Shown one piece after another: positions 1 through 6,892 of a DNA stretch of 62,960 nt. Numbering within the stretch: the first letter of the stretch is position 1; each line of letters opens with the position of its first letter. A program made the position numbers and the translations under genes. This DNA is from Micromonospora rosaria (GTDB lineage: Bacteria > Actinomycetota > Actinomycetes > Mycobacteriales > Micromonosporaceae): positions 1-62,960 of the forward strand of contig NZ_LRQV01000026.1 of the NCBI RefSeq assembly GCF_001567585.1, in the 5' to 3' direction. A model generated the notes under the pieces. It saw only the letters and a list, made by a program, of their open reading frames with translations. It was not told where the DNA came from and ran no database searches.

Positions 1-105
1 GCCCCCCGCCCCGTCGCCCCCCGCCCCGGTGCCCCTCGCCCCGTCGCCCCTCGCCCCGGTGCCCCTCGCCCCGTCGCCCCTCGCCCCGTCGCCCCTCGCC
101 CCGGT
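1..105. repeat. 15-bp tandem repeat, at least 7 copies, cut by window edge
   Basis: Seven head-to-tail 15-bp units run from the left edge to 105. The plus-strand unit is gcccctcgccccgtc or gcccctcgccccggt, and the first two units carry one c instead of t. The array probably continues beyond the window. It has no stop in the minus-strand frame entering from the XRE gene at 849, where each unit reads as G-A-R-G-D or G-A-R-G-T. It abuts a dispersed-type palindrome at 105-161. Copy number is likely variable because the units are nearly identical. Confidence 0.9.
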
Positions 106-161
106 GATCATGGAGTTACCGTGACTGTGGGCCGGATTCGGTGACGCGAACCTCATGATCA
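105..161. repeat. Imperfect GATCATG palindrome (extragenic-type repeat element)
   Basis: The left arm at 105-125 begins TGATCATGGAGTT and the right arm at 141-161 ends AACCTCATGATCA. The outer 8 bases pair perfectly, with further matched blocks inside and a loop of about 15 nt. Palindromes built on TGATCATG...GTT are, from memory of such genomes, common dispersed intergenic elements in Micromonosporaceae. Here it sits inside the reading frame of a regulator gene, directly next to the tandem repeat. That suggests a joint insertion or rearrangement. Confidence 0.65.
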
Positions 162-835
162 ACCCGGTGGGGTGGGAGTGGATGGCGGGGAGGGTGGTGG
201 TGAGGGCCAGGTGGGGGCGGTTGAGGGCGCGCAGGGCCTGGGCGAGGTGTACCGCGGCGGTGGCGGCCAGCATCGGATCGGCCGCTGCCGTCGCCATCGC
301 CCGATCCGCCGCCAGCCAGGCGAGGTCGGCTTCCCCGAGCTTCACCAGCACCGACGCGGCCATCCGGTACACCTGGACCAGCGGTCCCGACCCTGGCACC
401 CGATCGACGGCGTGCAGCCGCTGGGCGGCGTCGAGCAGCCCCGGCAGCGCCCGGACCACCTGCGGGTAGTGCCCGTGCTGGTAGGTCAACCAGGCATGCT
501 CGACCCGCTGCCGTACCTCGTCCACCGACAGGCAGCCTTCCGCCCCGCCATTGCGGAAAACGTCGTAGCAGGCGAGCGCCGCCCGCACCTGGTCCAACCC
601 GTCCGCATCCGACCGGGCCACCGACGGCGGCGGGACGTCGAATCCGAGCAGGACGAGCGGATCGACCCGCAGCGCCGCACCGATCTCCTGGATCACCGGG
701 AACCTGTGCAGCGCCCGGACACCCCGCTCGACCTTGTCCACCCAGCTCTTCGACTTGCCGATCCGGTCGGCGAGCATCTGCTGGGTCATCCGCCGCCGCG
801 CCCGCCACTGGGCGACCCGCCGACCGATCGGTACC

Positions 836-1000
836 TCAGCGCTGTTCACGACGCCACCGCCGGTCCGACACCGCCCGGGTGGTCTCCTCCACCGGTATTC
901 GTTCCGCCTCGGCCAGCTCCAGGATCCGCCGCTTCGCGGCCTCGTGCTCGGCTGCCTGGATCTGCTCGCCCCGGCTTACCGGCTGGTCACGGTCGTGCAC
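836..1000 (-). CDS. Small hypothetical protein coupled to XRE regulator
   Basis: A 54-residue frame from GTG at 1000, with an AGGTGGG ribosome-binding site about 8 nt upstream, ends at 836 inside the start of the XRE gene (849). The product is strongly charged and looks helical (QAAEHEAAKRRILELAEAE in the middle, RRWRREQR at the end). I do not recognise the family. The 14-nt overlap indicates translational coupling with the regulator, so it may be a partner of that protein. Codon use and the ribosome-binding site favour a real gene. Confidence 0.55.
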   Translation of the reverse strand: MHDRDQPVSRGEQIQAAEHEAAKRRILELAEAERIPVEETTRAVSDRRWRREQR

Positions 1001-1132
1001 CTGCAATCCCACCTTTCTGATGCCTGTGAGTCACCATGCCGTCACAGAATCAGGGAGGTGGTGGGTGGCTACCAGGGGCGGCCGGCACGAGCCGGGGCGG
1101 TCGCCCGTGACGAGTCGCCCGTCACGTACGAG

Positions 1133-2371
1133 TCAGTGTTTGTAGCCGAACAACCCGGTCAGTTCGGCCAGTTCATCCGTCATGGCACGCCGCCGGCCGA
1201 TCGCGATCCGTTCCACGATGTCTCGGGCGTACCGCTGCTGGCGTAACCAGGCGGGTGCCATCTCTCGCAATTGTGCGAGCACGGCGATGGCCTTGCCGTA
1301 TTCACGAAGCTCCGCGTAAGCCCAGGCCACGTCGAGGCGGTGCCGTCGCCAGGCGGAGCGACTACTGGTCGGAGCGGGTGGCACCAACTCGGACAGCTCC
1401 AGCACCCGGCCAGCCTCGCCGCCCACGGCCGCGCTCTCCACCCGTTGCATCTGCACCTTGGCGGAGTCGAACCCACCGACCAGCGACAATTCGTCGGTCG
1501 CCGGAACCCGTTTGCCGATCCGCGTTGCGGCGGCTCCGGCCGCGTCGATCAGGTCCACTGCCTCGTCCGGTCGGTTGTCCCGGGCGCACGAGGCGGCGGC
1601 ACCGAGCAGCAGCCAGCCCCACGCCGCCAACTCTCCCGGCGTGGCCCGAGAGAACCGTGGCTCCACCTCGTCGGCCGTGGTCACCGCCAGTTCGGCGGCC
1701 TCGGCGATTCGTCCCTGCCGCATCAACAGCCAGCACATGCTCTGGATGACGGTGGCCGCCACCACGCGGTCGTCGGAACGCTGCGCGGCGTCCAACGCAC
1801 CGGACAGCGCCGTCTGTGCCAGATCGTCAGCCCGCAACTGGATGAGCAGCCCACCCGTCACCCGCTGGGTTCGCGCCAGCAGGTCGTACGCCTCTGCCTG
1901 CCGCTCGTCGTGGTTGAGGTCAACGGCCGCGCGGACGTTCAGCAGCAGCGGAGGCAGGACTCGCAGGGCAAGGGCGTAATCGCCGGCGTTGACCACTCGA
2001 TCAGCCGCGTGCAGGTTCGCCCTCAGCGTGTCGAGGCTGGGTGGCTCGGTCGCCGGCGCGGCCACCGGGGCACCGGTCAGCCCTCGTACCGGGGCGACCG
2101 CGCGGCGGACGTCCGCAAGGGAAAGCGGCTCGTGGTCCGGCTCTGCTCGGGCAGCCGCCTGCGACGCGTCACCCAGCAGCGCGGAAGTGGTGACCTTCAG
2201 CGCGCGAGCCAATGCGTGCAGGGTGTCGAGACGTGCGGTCCCCCGGCTGCCCTGTTCTAGCTTCCGGATCACCTCGACGCTCACGCTGGACCGCTCAGCG
2301 AGCTGCTCCTGGGTCATCTTGGACCCGCGACGCAACTCCGCGAGACGGTCACCCACTGTGGGTTCGGACAT
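1133..2371 (-). CDS. XRE-family transcriptional regulator with TPR-like domain
   Basis: 412 residues. The N-terminal helix-turn-helix spans about residues 6-66 (VGDRLAELRRGSKMTQEQLA, SVSVEVIRKLEQG). It is followed by about 300 residues of alpha-helical repeats rich in Ala/Leu/Arg pairs, as in TPR-containing actinobacterial XRE regulators. Such proteins bind DNA and are thought to sense a ligand or peptide through the repeats, but neither the signal nor the target can be told from sequence. The ATG at 2371 is preceded by a purine-rich stretch. The gene is monocistronic. The broken gene at 1-849 has the same architecture, and both are read on the minus strand. Confidence 0.85.
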   Translation of the reverse strand: MSEPTVGDRLAELRRGSKMTQEQLAERSSVSVEVIRKLEQGSRGTARLDTLHALARALKVTTSALLGDASQAAARAEPDHEPLSLADVRRAVAPVRGLTGAPVAAPATEPPSLDTLRANLHAADRVVNAGDYALALRVLPPLLLNVRAAVDLNHDERQAEAYDLLARTQRVTGGLLIQLRADDLAQTALSGALDAAQRSDDRVVAATVIQSMCWLLMRQGRIAEAAELAVTTADEVEPRFSRATPGELAAWGWLLLGAAASCARDNRPDEAVDLIDAAGAAATRIGKRVPATDELSLVGGFDSAKVQMQRVESAAVGGEAGRVLELSELVPPAPTSSRSAWRRHRLDVAWAYAELREYGKAIAVLAQLREMAPAWLRQQRYARDIVERIAIGRRRAMTDELAELTGLFGYKH

Positions 2372-2841
2372 GCCATCTCCCGTCCGAGGGCTGGACGTCG
2401 GACCTGTTGGTACTTCGGCAGCTCATCCGGCAGGTCCCTGACAAGTCAAGCGCAAGCCGCCATCAGCATAAACCGATATGTCGCGATCCGGCACTCGACG
2501 TCTGTTCGGGCATCAGCTCCCGAATGGCCCCTTGGTGAGTGATGGCCCGTGACCATCGTCTCACGCAGTGCGTTGTGTCGATTCGCTTTCCAACATGTCG
2601 AGGGTCGCGGGTGGCTCGGGAGTGGGCGGTTAGGCCGTAGGCGGGGCACCCGACGAAGGGTTGGCCTGCCGACATGTCGGTCGTCGCTCCCGCAACCTGA
2701 TTGTGAACGGCGTGGTTGTGCAGATGGTCAGGTCGACGGTGGGTGGATCGAAGTAGCGAAGATCGATTGTGGCTGCGGTGGTTGGAAGCTGGTCCCGTGA
2801 TGCCTTCGACGTGTGGAATGACAATCTGCGGAGGTGGTGCG
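2372..2841. other. 470-bp intergenic region of lower GC
   Basis: This separates the divergent XRE regulator (start 2371) and the unknown gene at 2842. GC is visibly lower than the surroundings. I see no convincing gene: the longer open frames on both strands lack a ribosome-binding site and have non-actinobacterial composition. It presumably holds the promoters of both flanking genes, but no clear operator stands out. Confidence 0.5.
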
Positions 2842-3261
2842 GTGCCGCTGCGTCGTAAGGAAGAGCGCAAGCCGGCCTTCGACCTCGCACGGAAGATGCA
2901 TGATCCTCGCTTTCGTGTCTTCATCAAGCGGAACGGCTACCGGTCGGGCACCACGGTCCTCGTCGCACTGGATGCCGAGCCGGCGACTGAGGTCTTCTCA
3001 CGGATACGTGCCGAAACCAAGCCCCCGGTGGTCGTGGCCATCCCTCGTGAATCGGCTGAGTTCGGCTTCGTGTTCATGACGATCGGTGGGACGGAGTACG
3101 GCCCTGCCGCAGAGACCGTCAACGACGATGAGCCGGAAATCGGTGACGCGGCCAGCATCGGCATGCTCTACGACGCGATGGCTGCCCGTCACCGCCACAC
3201 TGGAGGCAACTTCGTTGTTGTAGGGGTCTCGGGGCTTGGGGTGGGGACTACTTCCCGGTAG
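2842..3261 (+). CDS. Hypothetical protein
   Basis: 139 residues from GTG at 2842, chosen because a GGAGG lies at 2830-2834, 7 nt upstream. An upstream in-frame ATG at 2818 lacks one. The N-terminus is basic (PLRRKEERKPAFDLARKMHD) and the middle alternates beta-like hydrophobic stretches (TTVLVALDAEP, PPVVVAIPRES, FGFVFMTIGGTEYGP). I do not recognise the family. No signal peptide or membrane segment is visible. GC is below that of its neighbours, which may indicate transfer. It stands alone between the XRE regulator and the ABC exporter operon. Confidence 0.55.
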   Translation: MPLRRKEERKPAFDLARKMHDPRFRVFIKRNGYRSGTTVLVALDAEPATEVFSRIRAETKPPVVVAIPRESAEFGFVFMTIGGTEYGPAAETVNDDEPEIGDAASIGMLYDAMAARHRHTGGNFVVVGVSGLGVGTTSR

Positions 3262-3395
3262 TTGCAAGGCATCCGTGGCATCCGGGACATCCGGCGGTGC
3301 TTGGGCCGGCTGCCACGGAGCCGGGCGGGGGCGGTGGTGGTTTTCCGCCATCGGGGTCGGTGGGTGGCCGGCTGGTGACTGTTCCGCCGGATTCC

Positions 3396-3408
3396 TAGCG
3401 TCGAGACG
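3396..3408 (+). promoter_or_regulatory. Likely leaderless promoter of the ABC exporter operon
   Basis: TAGCGT at 3396-3401 fits the actinobacterial -10 form TANNNT. Its last T lies 7 nt before the GTG at 3408, so transcription would begin at or next to the start codon. No ribosome-binding site precedes the GTG, as expected for a leaderless message. The same geometry is seen at 21955-21967. Confidence 0.45.
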
Positions 3409-4319
3409 TGCTCACCCTGGACGGACTCACCAAGCGGTACGGCGACCGGGTCGCCGTCGACGACCTGTCGCTGACCATCAGGCCGGGCGCGGTCACCGGC
3501 TTCCTCGGCCCCAACGGGGCGGGCAAGTCGACCACGATGCGCCTGATCCTCGGCCTCGATCATCCGACCGCCGGCCGCGCCCTGGTCAAGGGCCGGCGGT
3601 ACCACGAGATCCCGTACCCGCTGCGGACCGTCGGCGCGCTGCTCGACGCGCGGGCCGTGCACCCGAACCGCAGCGGGCGGGCCCACCTGCGGGCGCTGGC
3701 CCGCAGCAACGGTATCCCCGCCCGCCGGGTCGCCGAGGTGATCGAGGCGGTCGGCCTGGCCGGCGCGGCGACCCGTCCCGCCGGGGCGCTCTCGCTGGGC
3801 ATGAGCCAGCGGCTGGGCATCGCGGCGGCGCTGCTCGGCGACCCCGAGGTGCTGATCTTCGACGAGCCGGTGAACGGGCTCGACCCGGACGGGGTCCGCT
3901 GGATCCGGCAGCTCACCCGGTCGCTGGCCGGCGAGGGGCGGACGGTCCTCGTCTCCAGTCACCTGATGAGCGAGATGCAGCTCACCGCCGACCACCTGGT
4001 CGTCATCGGCCGGGGCCGGCTGCTCGCCGACGCCCCGCTGGCCGAGGTCGTGGCGGGCGGTACGACGGCCGTGGTGGTCCGTACCCCGCACGCCGGTGAC
4101 CTGGCCGAGCGGCTGCGGGCGGTCGGGATCGGGGTGGAGCGGGTCGGCGAGAACGAGTTGACCGCCACCGGGGCCAGCGTGGAGCGGGTCGGTGACCTGG
4201 CCTTCGAGGCCGGCATCCGGCTGCACCGGCTCGGCACCCGGGAGGCGTCGCTGGAGCAGGCGTACCAGGAGTTGACCGCGCGGAGCGTGGAGTACCGCGC
4301 GACCGGAACGGGGGTGTGA
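3408..4319 (+). CDS. ABC transporter ATP-binding protein
   Basis: 303 residues. Walker A is GPNGAGKST (about residues 35-43), the signature region LSLGMSQRLGIAAALLG follows, and Walker B is VLIFDEPVNGLDPDG. The C-terminal ~80 residues vary, as in drug/antibiotic-exporter ATPases of the CcmA/BcrA type. It energises the membrane protein at 4323, whose ATG is 3 nt after this stop, so they form one transporter. The following sensor kinase and response regulator suggest an envelope- or antibiotic-stress exporter. The substrate is unknown. The GTG start has a -10-like TAGCGT 7 nt upstream instead of a ribosome-binding site. Confidence 0.92.
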   Translation: MLTLDGLTKRYGDRVAVDDLSLTIRPGAVTGFLGPNGAGKSTTMRLILGLDHPTAGRALVKGRRYHEIPYPLRTVGALLDARAVHPNRSGRAHLRALARSNGIPARRVAEVIEAVGLAGAATRPAGALSLGMSQRLGIAAALLGDPEVLIFDEPVNGLDPDGVRWIRQLTRSLAGEGRTVLVSSHLMSEMQLTADHLVVIGRGRLLADAPLAEVVAGGTTAVVVRTPHAGDLAERLRAVGIGVERVGENELTATGASVERVGDLAFEAGIRLHRLGTREASLEQAYQELTARSVEYRATGTGV

Positions 4320-4322
4320 GGG

Positions 4323-5114
4323 ATGCGGACGAGACAACTGCGGGGCGTCGTCGCGGCGGAGTGGACGAGGTTCTGGACGGTCCCGGCGACCTGGTGGGGG
4401 CTGGCCGGGCTGGCCGTCCTCGTCGCGGTGGCGGCGGTGACCGTCGGCGGCGGGCGGGCCACCGTACCGGCCGGGTTCCCGCCGGAGCGCTTCGTGGCCA
4501 GCGAGCCGGTCACCACCGCGCTGGGGTTCGCCCAGTTCGGGCTGGTGGCGGTGGCGCTGCTCGCGGTCACCTCGGAGTACGCCTCCGGCGGCATCCGCGC
4601 CACCCTCCAGGCCACCCCGGTCCGCGGCCGGCTGTTCGCCGCGAAGGCGCTGGTCGTCGCGCCGGTGCTGGGCGTGCTGACGGCGCTGTTCGCCCTGGTC
4701 GGCACGGTGCTGACGGCCGCGCTGCTGGCCCTGGACGTGTTCGTGGTCGAGGTGCTGCTCGACCCGGCCCGGATCGCCCTCGACCTGCTGCGGATCGGCG
4801 GGTACGCCGCGCTGGTGGCGCTGCTGACCATCGGGGTCGCCTTCGCGCTGCGCAGCGCCGCCGGGGCGCTGAGCGTGGTGTTCCTGCTGTTGGCGGGGCT
4901 GCCGCTGCTGCTGGCGATGACCGGCAGCGCGGCGGCGGTGCAGGTGGCGATGCGGACCCCGACGCTGGCCGGGCTGACCTTCCTGGGCAGCGCCGAGATC
5001 ACCGCGGGCGGGCTGCCGGCGTACCCGCCGTGGGAGGGGCTGGCCTGGCTGCTGGGCTGGACGGCGCTGGCGCTGGCGGCCGGCTTCGGCACGCTCCGCC
5101 ACCGCGATGCCTAG
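4323..5114 (+). CDS. ABC transporter permease (ABC-2 type)
   Basis: 263 residues with about six hydrophobic segments: near residues 25-45, 75-95, 105-125, 155-180, 185-205 and 235-255. It fits the ABC-2 permease group that pairs with CcmA/BcrA-like ATPases. The gene begins 3 nt after the ATPase stop, and its own stop TAG at 5112-5114 lies in a -10-like TAGAGT that may drive the downstream kinase. It would form the membrane channel of the exporter. The substrate cannot be told from sequence. Confidence 0.85.
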   Translation: MRTRQLRGVVAAEWTRFWTVPATWWGLAGLAVLVAVAAVTVGGGRATVPAGFPPERFVASEPVTTALGFAQFGLVAVALLAVTSEYASGGIRATLQATPVRGRLFAAKALVVAPVLGVLTALFALVGTVLTAALLALDVFVVEVLLDPARIALDLLRIGGYAALVALLTIGVAFALRSAAGALSVVFLLLAGLPLLLAMTGSAAAVQVAMRTPTLAGLTFLGSAEITAGGLPAYPPWEGLAWLLGWTALALAAGFGTLRHRDA

Positions 5115-5126
5115 AGTGGAATGCCC

Positions 5127-6257
5127 ATGCCTGACCCCCGGACCGCCCGCCCGCTGACCGCCGTCGCGGTGAGCATGGTGCTCGGTGTCGTGGAACTGGT
5201 CGGCCTGCTCCTGCTGCGGCCGGTCGCCCTGTTGCCGGTGGCCCGTCCGGTGGCCGACCGGGCCACCGGCCGGCTGGTGGCCTGGACGCACGCCCGCCGT
5301 GGGGGCCACGGCCCGCCGCCCGACCAGCGGTTCGTCGTGGCCCGTGCGCTGCTCGGCGTGGTCGGCGGGTACGTCGCCGCCAGCGGGCTGTTCCTCGGTG
5401 CCCTGCTCCTCGGCGGTGGACTCTGGGAACTGGTCACCGGCGGCGCCGACCACGTGCCGCTGCGCTTCCCCGGCGTGTACCTGACCACCAGCAGTTGGCT
5501 GCTCGGGCTGGTCACCGGGGCCGCGTTGCTCGGCCTGGCGCTGGTCTGGGTGCACCTGGTCGGGGTGACCGAGCGGTGGCTGGCCGGCCGGATGCTCGCC
5601 CCGGGGGAGCGGGACCGGCTCCGCCGCCGGATCGTCGAGCTGGCCGCGTCCCGCTCCGAGGTGCTGCGGGCCATCGACGACGAGCGCCGCCGGATCGAGC
5701 GGGACCTGCACGACGGGGTCCAGCAGCGTGGGGTGGCGCTGGCGATGCTGCTCGGCCGGGTCCGCCACGACCCCGGCGCGGCGACCGCCGAGGGGCTGGT
5801 CGAGCAGGCGTACCGGGAGTCGCGGCTGCTCCTCGACGAGGTGCGCAACGTGGCCTGGCGGGTCTACCCGACCGCGCTGGACGAGTTGGGGCTGACCGCC
5901 GCGCTGGCCGGGGTCGCCGAACGCTCGGTGGTGCCGGTGACCGTGCACGGCCGGCTCACCGGGCGGCCGGTGTCGGAGGTGGAGACCGCGTTGTACTTCG
6001 TGGCCCGGGAGGCGATCGCCAACGCGGTGAAGCACGCGGACGCCCGGGACGTCCTGGTGCTGCTGGCCGAGGACGAGCGGACGGTCCGGGTGGTGGTCTC
6101 CGACGACGGTCGCGGCGGCGCGGACCCGGCCGGTGGCGGGTTGCGCGGCCTGGCCCGCCGGGTCCGCGCCCTCGACGGCACCTTCGAGGTCTCCAGCCCG
6201 CCCGGCGGCCCGACCCGGATCACCGCCGTCCTACCCCGGGAGGTGCCGTGCGACTGA
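5127..6257 (+). CDS. Two-component sensor histidine kinase (NarL/DesK type)
   Basis: 376 residues from ATG 5127; an in-frame ATG at 5121 is an alternative. N-terminal hydrophobic segments (about residues 10-35, 75-100 and 120-145) form a short membrane sensor. The HisKA_3 phosphoacceptor region reads RRRIERDLHDGVQQR, with the His as phosphorylation site near residue 197. The ATPase domain has the N-box EAIANAVKHADARD and a G-box DDGRGG. It phosphorylates the response regulator at 6248, whose GTG overlaps this stop by 10 nt. Sensor-kinase genes next to ABC-2 exporters usually control them in response to envelope stress or an antibiotic, which is inference here. Confidence 0.9.
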   Translation: MPDPRTARPLTAVAVSMVLGVVELVGLLLLRPVALLPVARPVADRATGRLVAWTHARRGGHGPPPDQRFVVARALLGVVGGYVAASGLFLGALLLGGGLWELVTGGADHVPLRFPGVYLTTSSWLLGLVTGAALLGLALVWVHLVGVTERWLAGRMLAPGERDRLRRRIVELAASRSEVLRAIDDERRRIERDLHDGVQQRGVALAMLLGRVRHDPGAATAEGLVEQAYRESRLLLDEVRNVAWRVYPTALDELGLTAALAGVAERSVVPVTVHGRLTGRPVSEVETALYFVAREAIANAVKHADARDVLVLLAEDERTVRVVVSDDGRGGADPAGGGLRGLARRVRALDGTFEVSSPPGGPTRITAVLPREVPCD

Positions 6258-6892
6258 TCCTGGCCGAGGACTCGGTGCTGCTCCGGGAGGGGCTCACCCG
6301 GCTGCTCGCCGACGCCGGTCACGAGGTGGTCGCCGGGGTGGGGGACGCGGCGGCGCTGCTGCGCGCGGTGGCGGCGCTGCGGCCGGACGTGGCGGTGGTG
6401 GACGTCCGGATGCCGCCGACGCACACCGACGAGGGGCTGCGGGCCGCGCTGGAGATCCGCGACCGCTGGCCCGCCACCGGCGTCCTGGTGCTCTCCCAGT
6501 ACGTCGAGAAGACGTACGCGGGGCGGCTGCTGGGCGGTGCCGGTGGCGGGCTCGGGTACCTGCTCAAGGACCGGGTCTCCGAGGTGGGGGACTTCCTCGA
6601 CTCGCTGGCCCGGATCCACGCCGGTGGGGCGGTCTTCGACCCGGAGGTGGTGCGCCAACTGCTGGCCCGGACCACCCGTACCGACCCGTTGAGCCGGTTG
6701 AGCGAGCGCGAGCGGCAGGTGTTGGCGCACCTCGCCGAGGGCCTGGTCAACGCGGCCGTCGCCGCCCGGCTGCACCTGTCGGTGAGCACGGTGGAGAAGC
6801 ACGTCAACGCCATCTGCGACAAGCTCGACCTGCCCCGCCACGCCGACTACAACCGGCGGACCCTCGCCGTCCTGCGTTACCTCGACGCCTGA
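6248..6892 (+). CDS. LuxR/NarL-family response regulator
   Basis: 214 residues. The receiver domain (1-120) starts VRLILAEDSVLLREGL, with the acidic pair near residues 7-8, phosphoacceptor Asp52 in VAVVDVRMPP and a Lys in YLLKDRV. The C-terminal helix-turn-helix (about 150-210) has LSERERQVLAHLAEG and LSVSTVEKHVNAI. The GTG at 6248 overlaps the kinase stop, so the two are translated together. It probably activates the upstream ABC exporter operon. Its 3' end overlaps the convergent desG-desH fusion gene by 16 nt. Confidence 0.93.
   Translation: MRLILAEDSVLLREGLTRLLADAGHEVVAGVGDAAALLRAVAALRPDVAVVDVRMPPTHTDEGLRAALEIRDRWPATGVLVLSQYVEKTYAGRLLGGAGGGLGYLLKDRVSEVGDFLDSLARIHAGGAVFDPEVVRQLLARTTRTDPLSRLSERERQVLAHLAEGLVNAAVAARLHLSVSTVEKHVNAICDKLDLPRHADYNRRTLAVLRYLDA

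Larger units (their letters stand above)
1..849 (-). pseudogene. XRE-family regulator, 3' part replaced by repeats, partial
   Basis: From GTG at 849 the product starts with a helix-turn-helix (VAQWRARRRMTQQMLADRIG, then SKSWVDKVERG, residues about 9-40) followed by an alpha-helical TPR-like region. This is the layout of the intact regulator at 1133-2371. After about residue 228 the family-like sequence stops. The frame then runs through the GATCATG palindrome and into GARGD/GARGT pentapeptides encoded by the 15-bp repeats, still open at the window edge. The expected C-terminal TPR half (about 150 residues in the neighbour) is absent here. I infer a gene broken by a repeat insertion. A functional protein with a repeat tail is possible but less likely. 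Its start overlaps the end of the small gene at 836-1000 by 14 nt, so the two are probably translated together. Confidence 0.6.

Noticed and set aside
3189..6035. 948-codon minus-strand open frame opposite the ABC exporter and kinase
   Set aside because: Low-complexity His/Arg/Gly/Gln composition, no ribosome-binding site, and fully antisense to genes with clear domains. It is a GC-skew artefact.
6877..6892. Overlap of response regulator and fusion gene as a sign of misannotation
   Set aside because: Both frames have well-formed C-termini. A 16-nt convergent overlap is ordinary in compact actinobacterial DNA.
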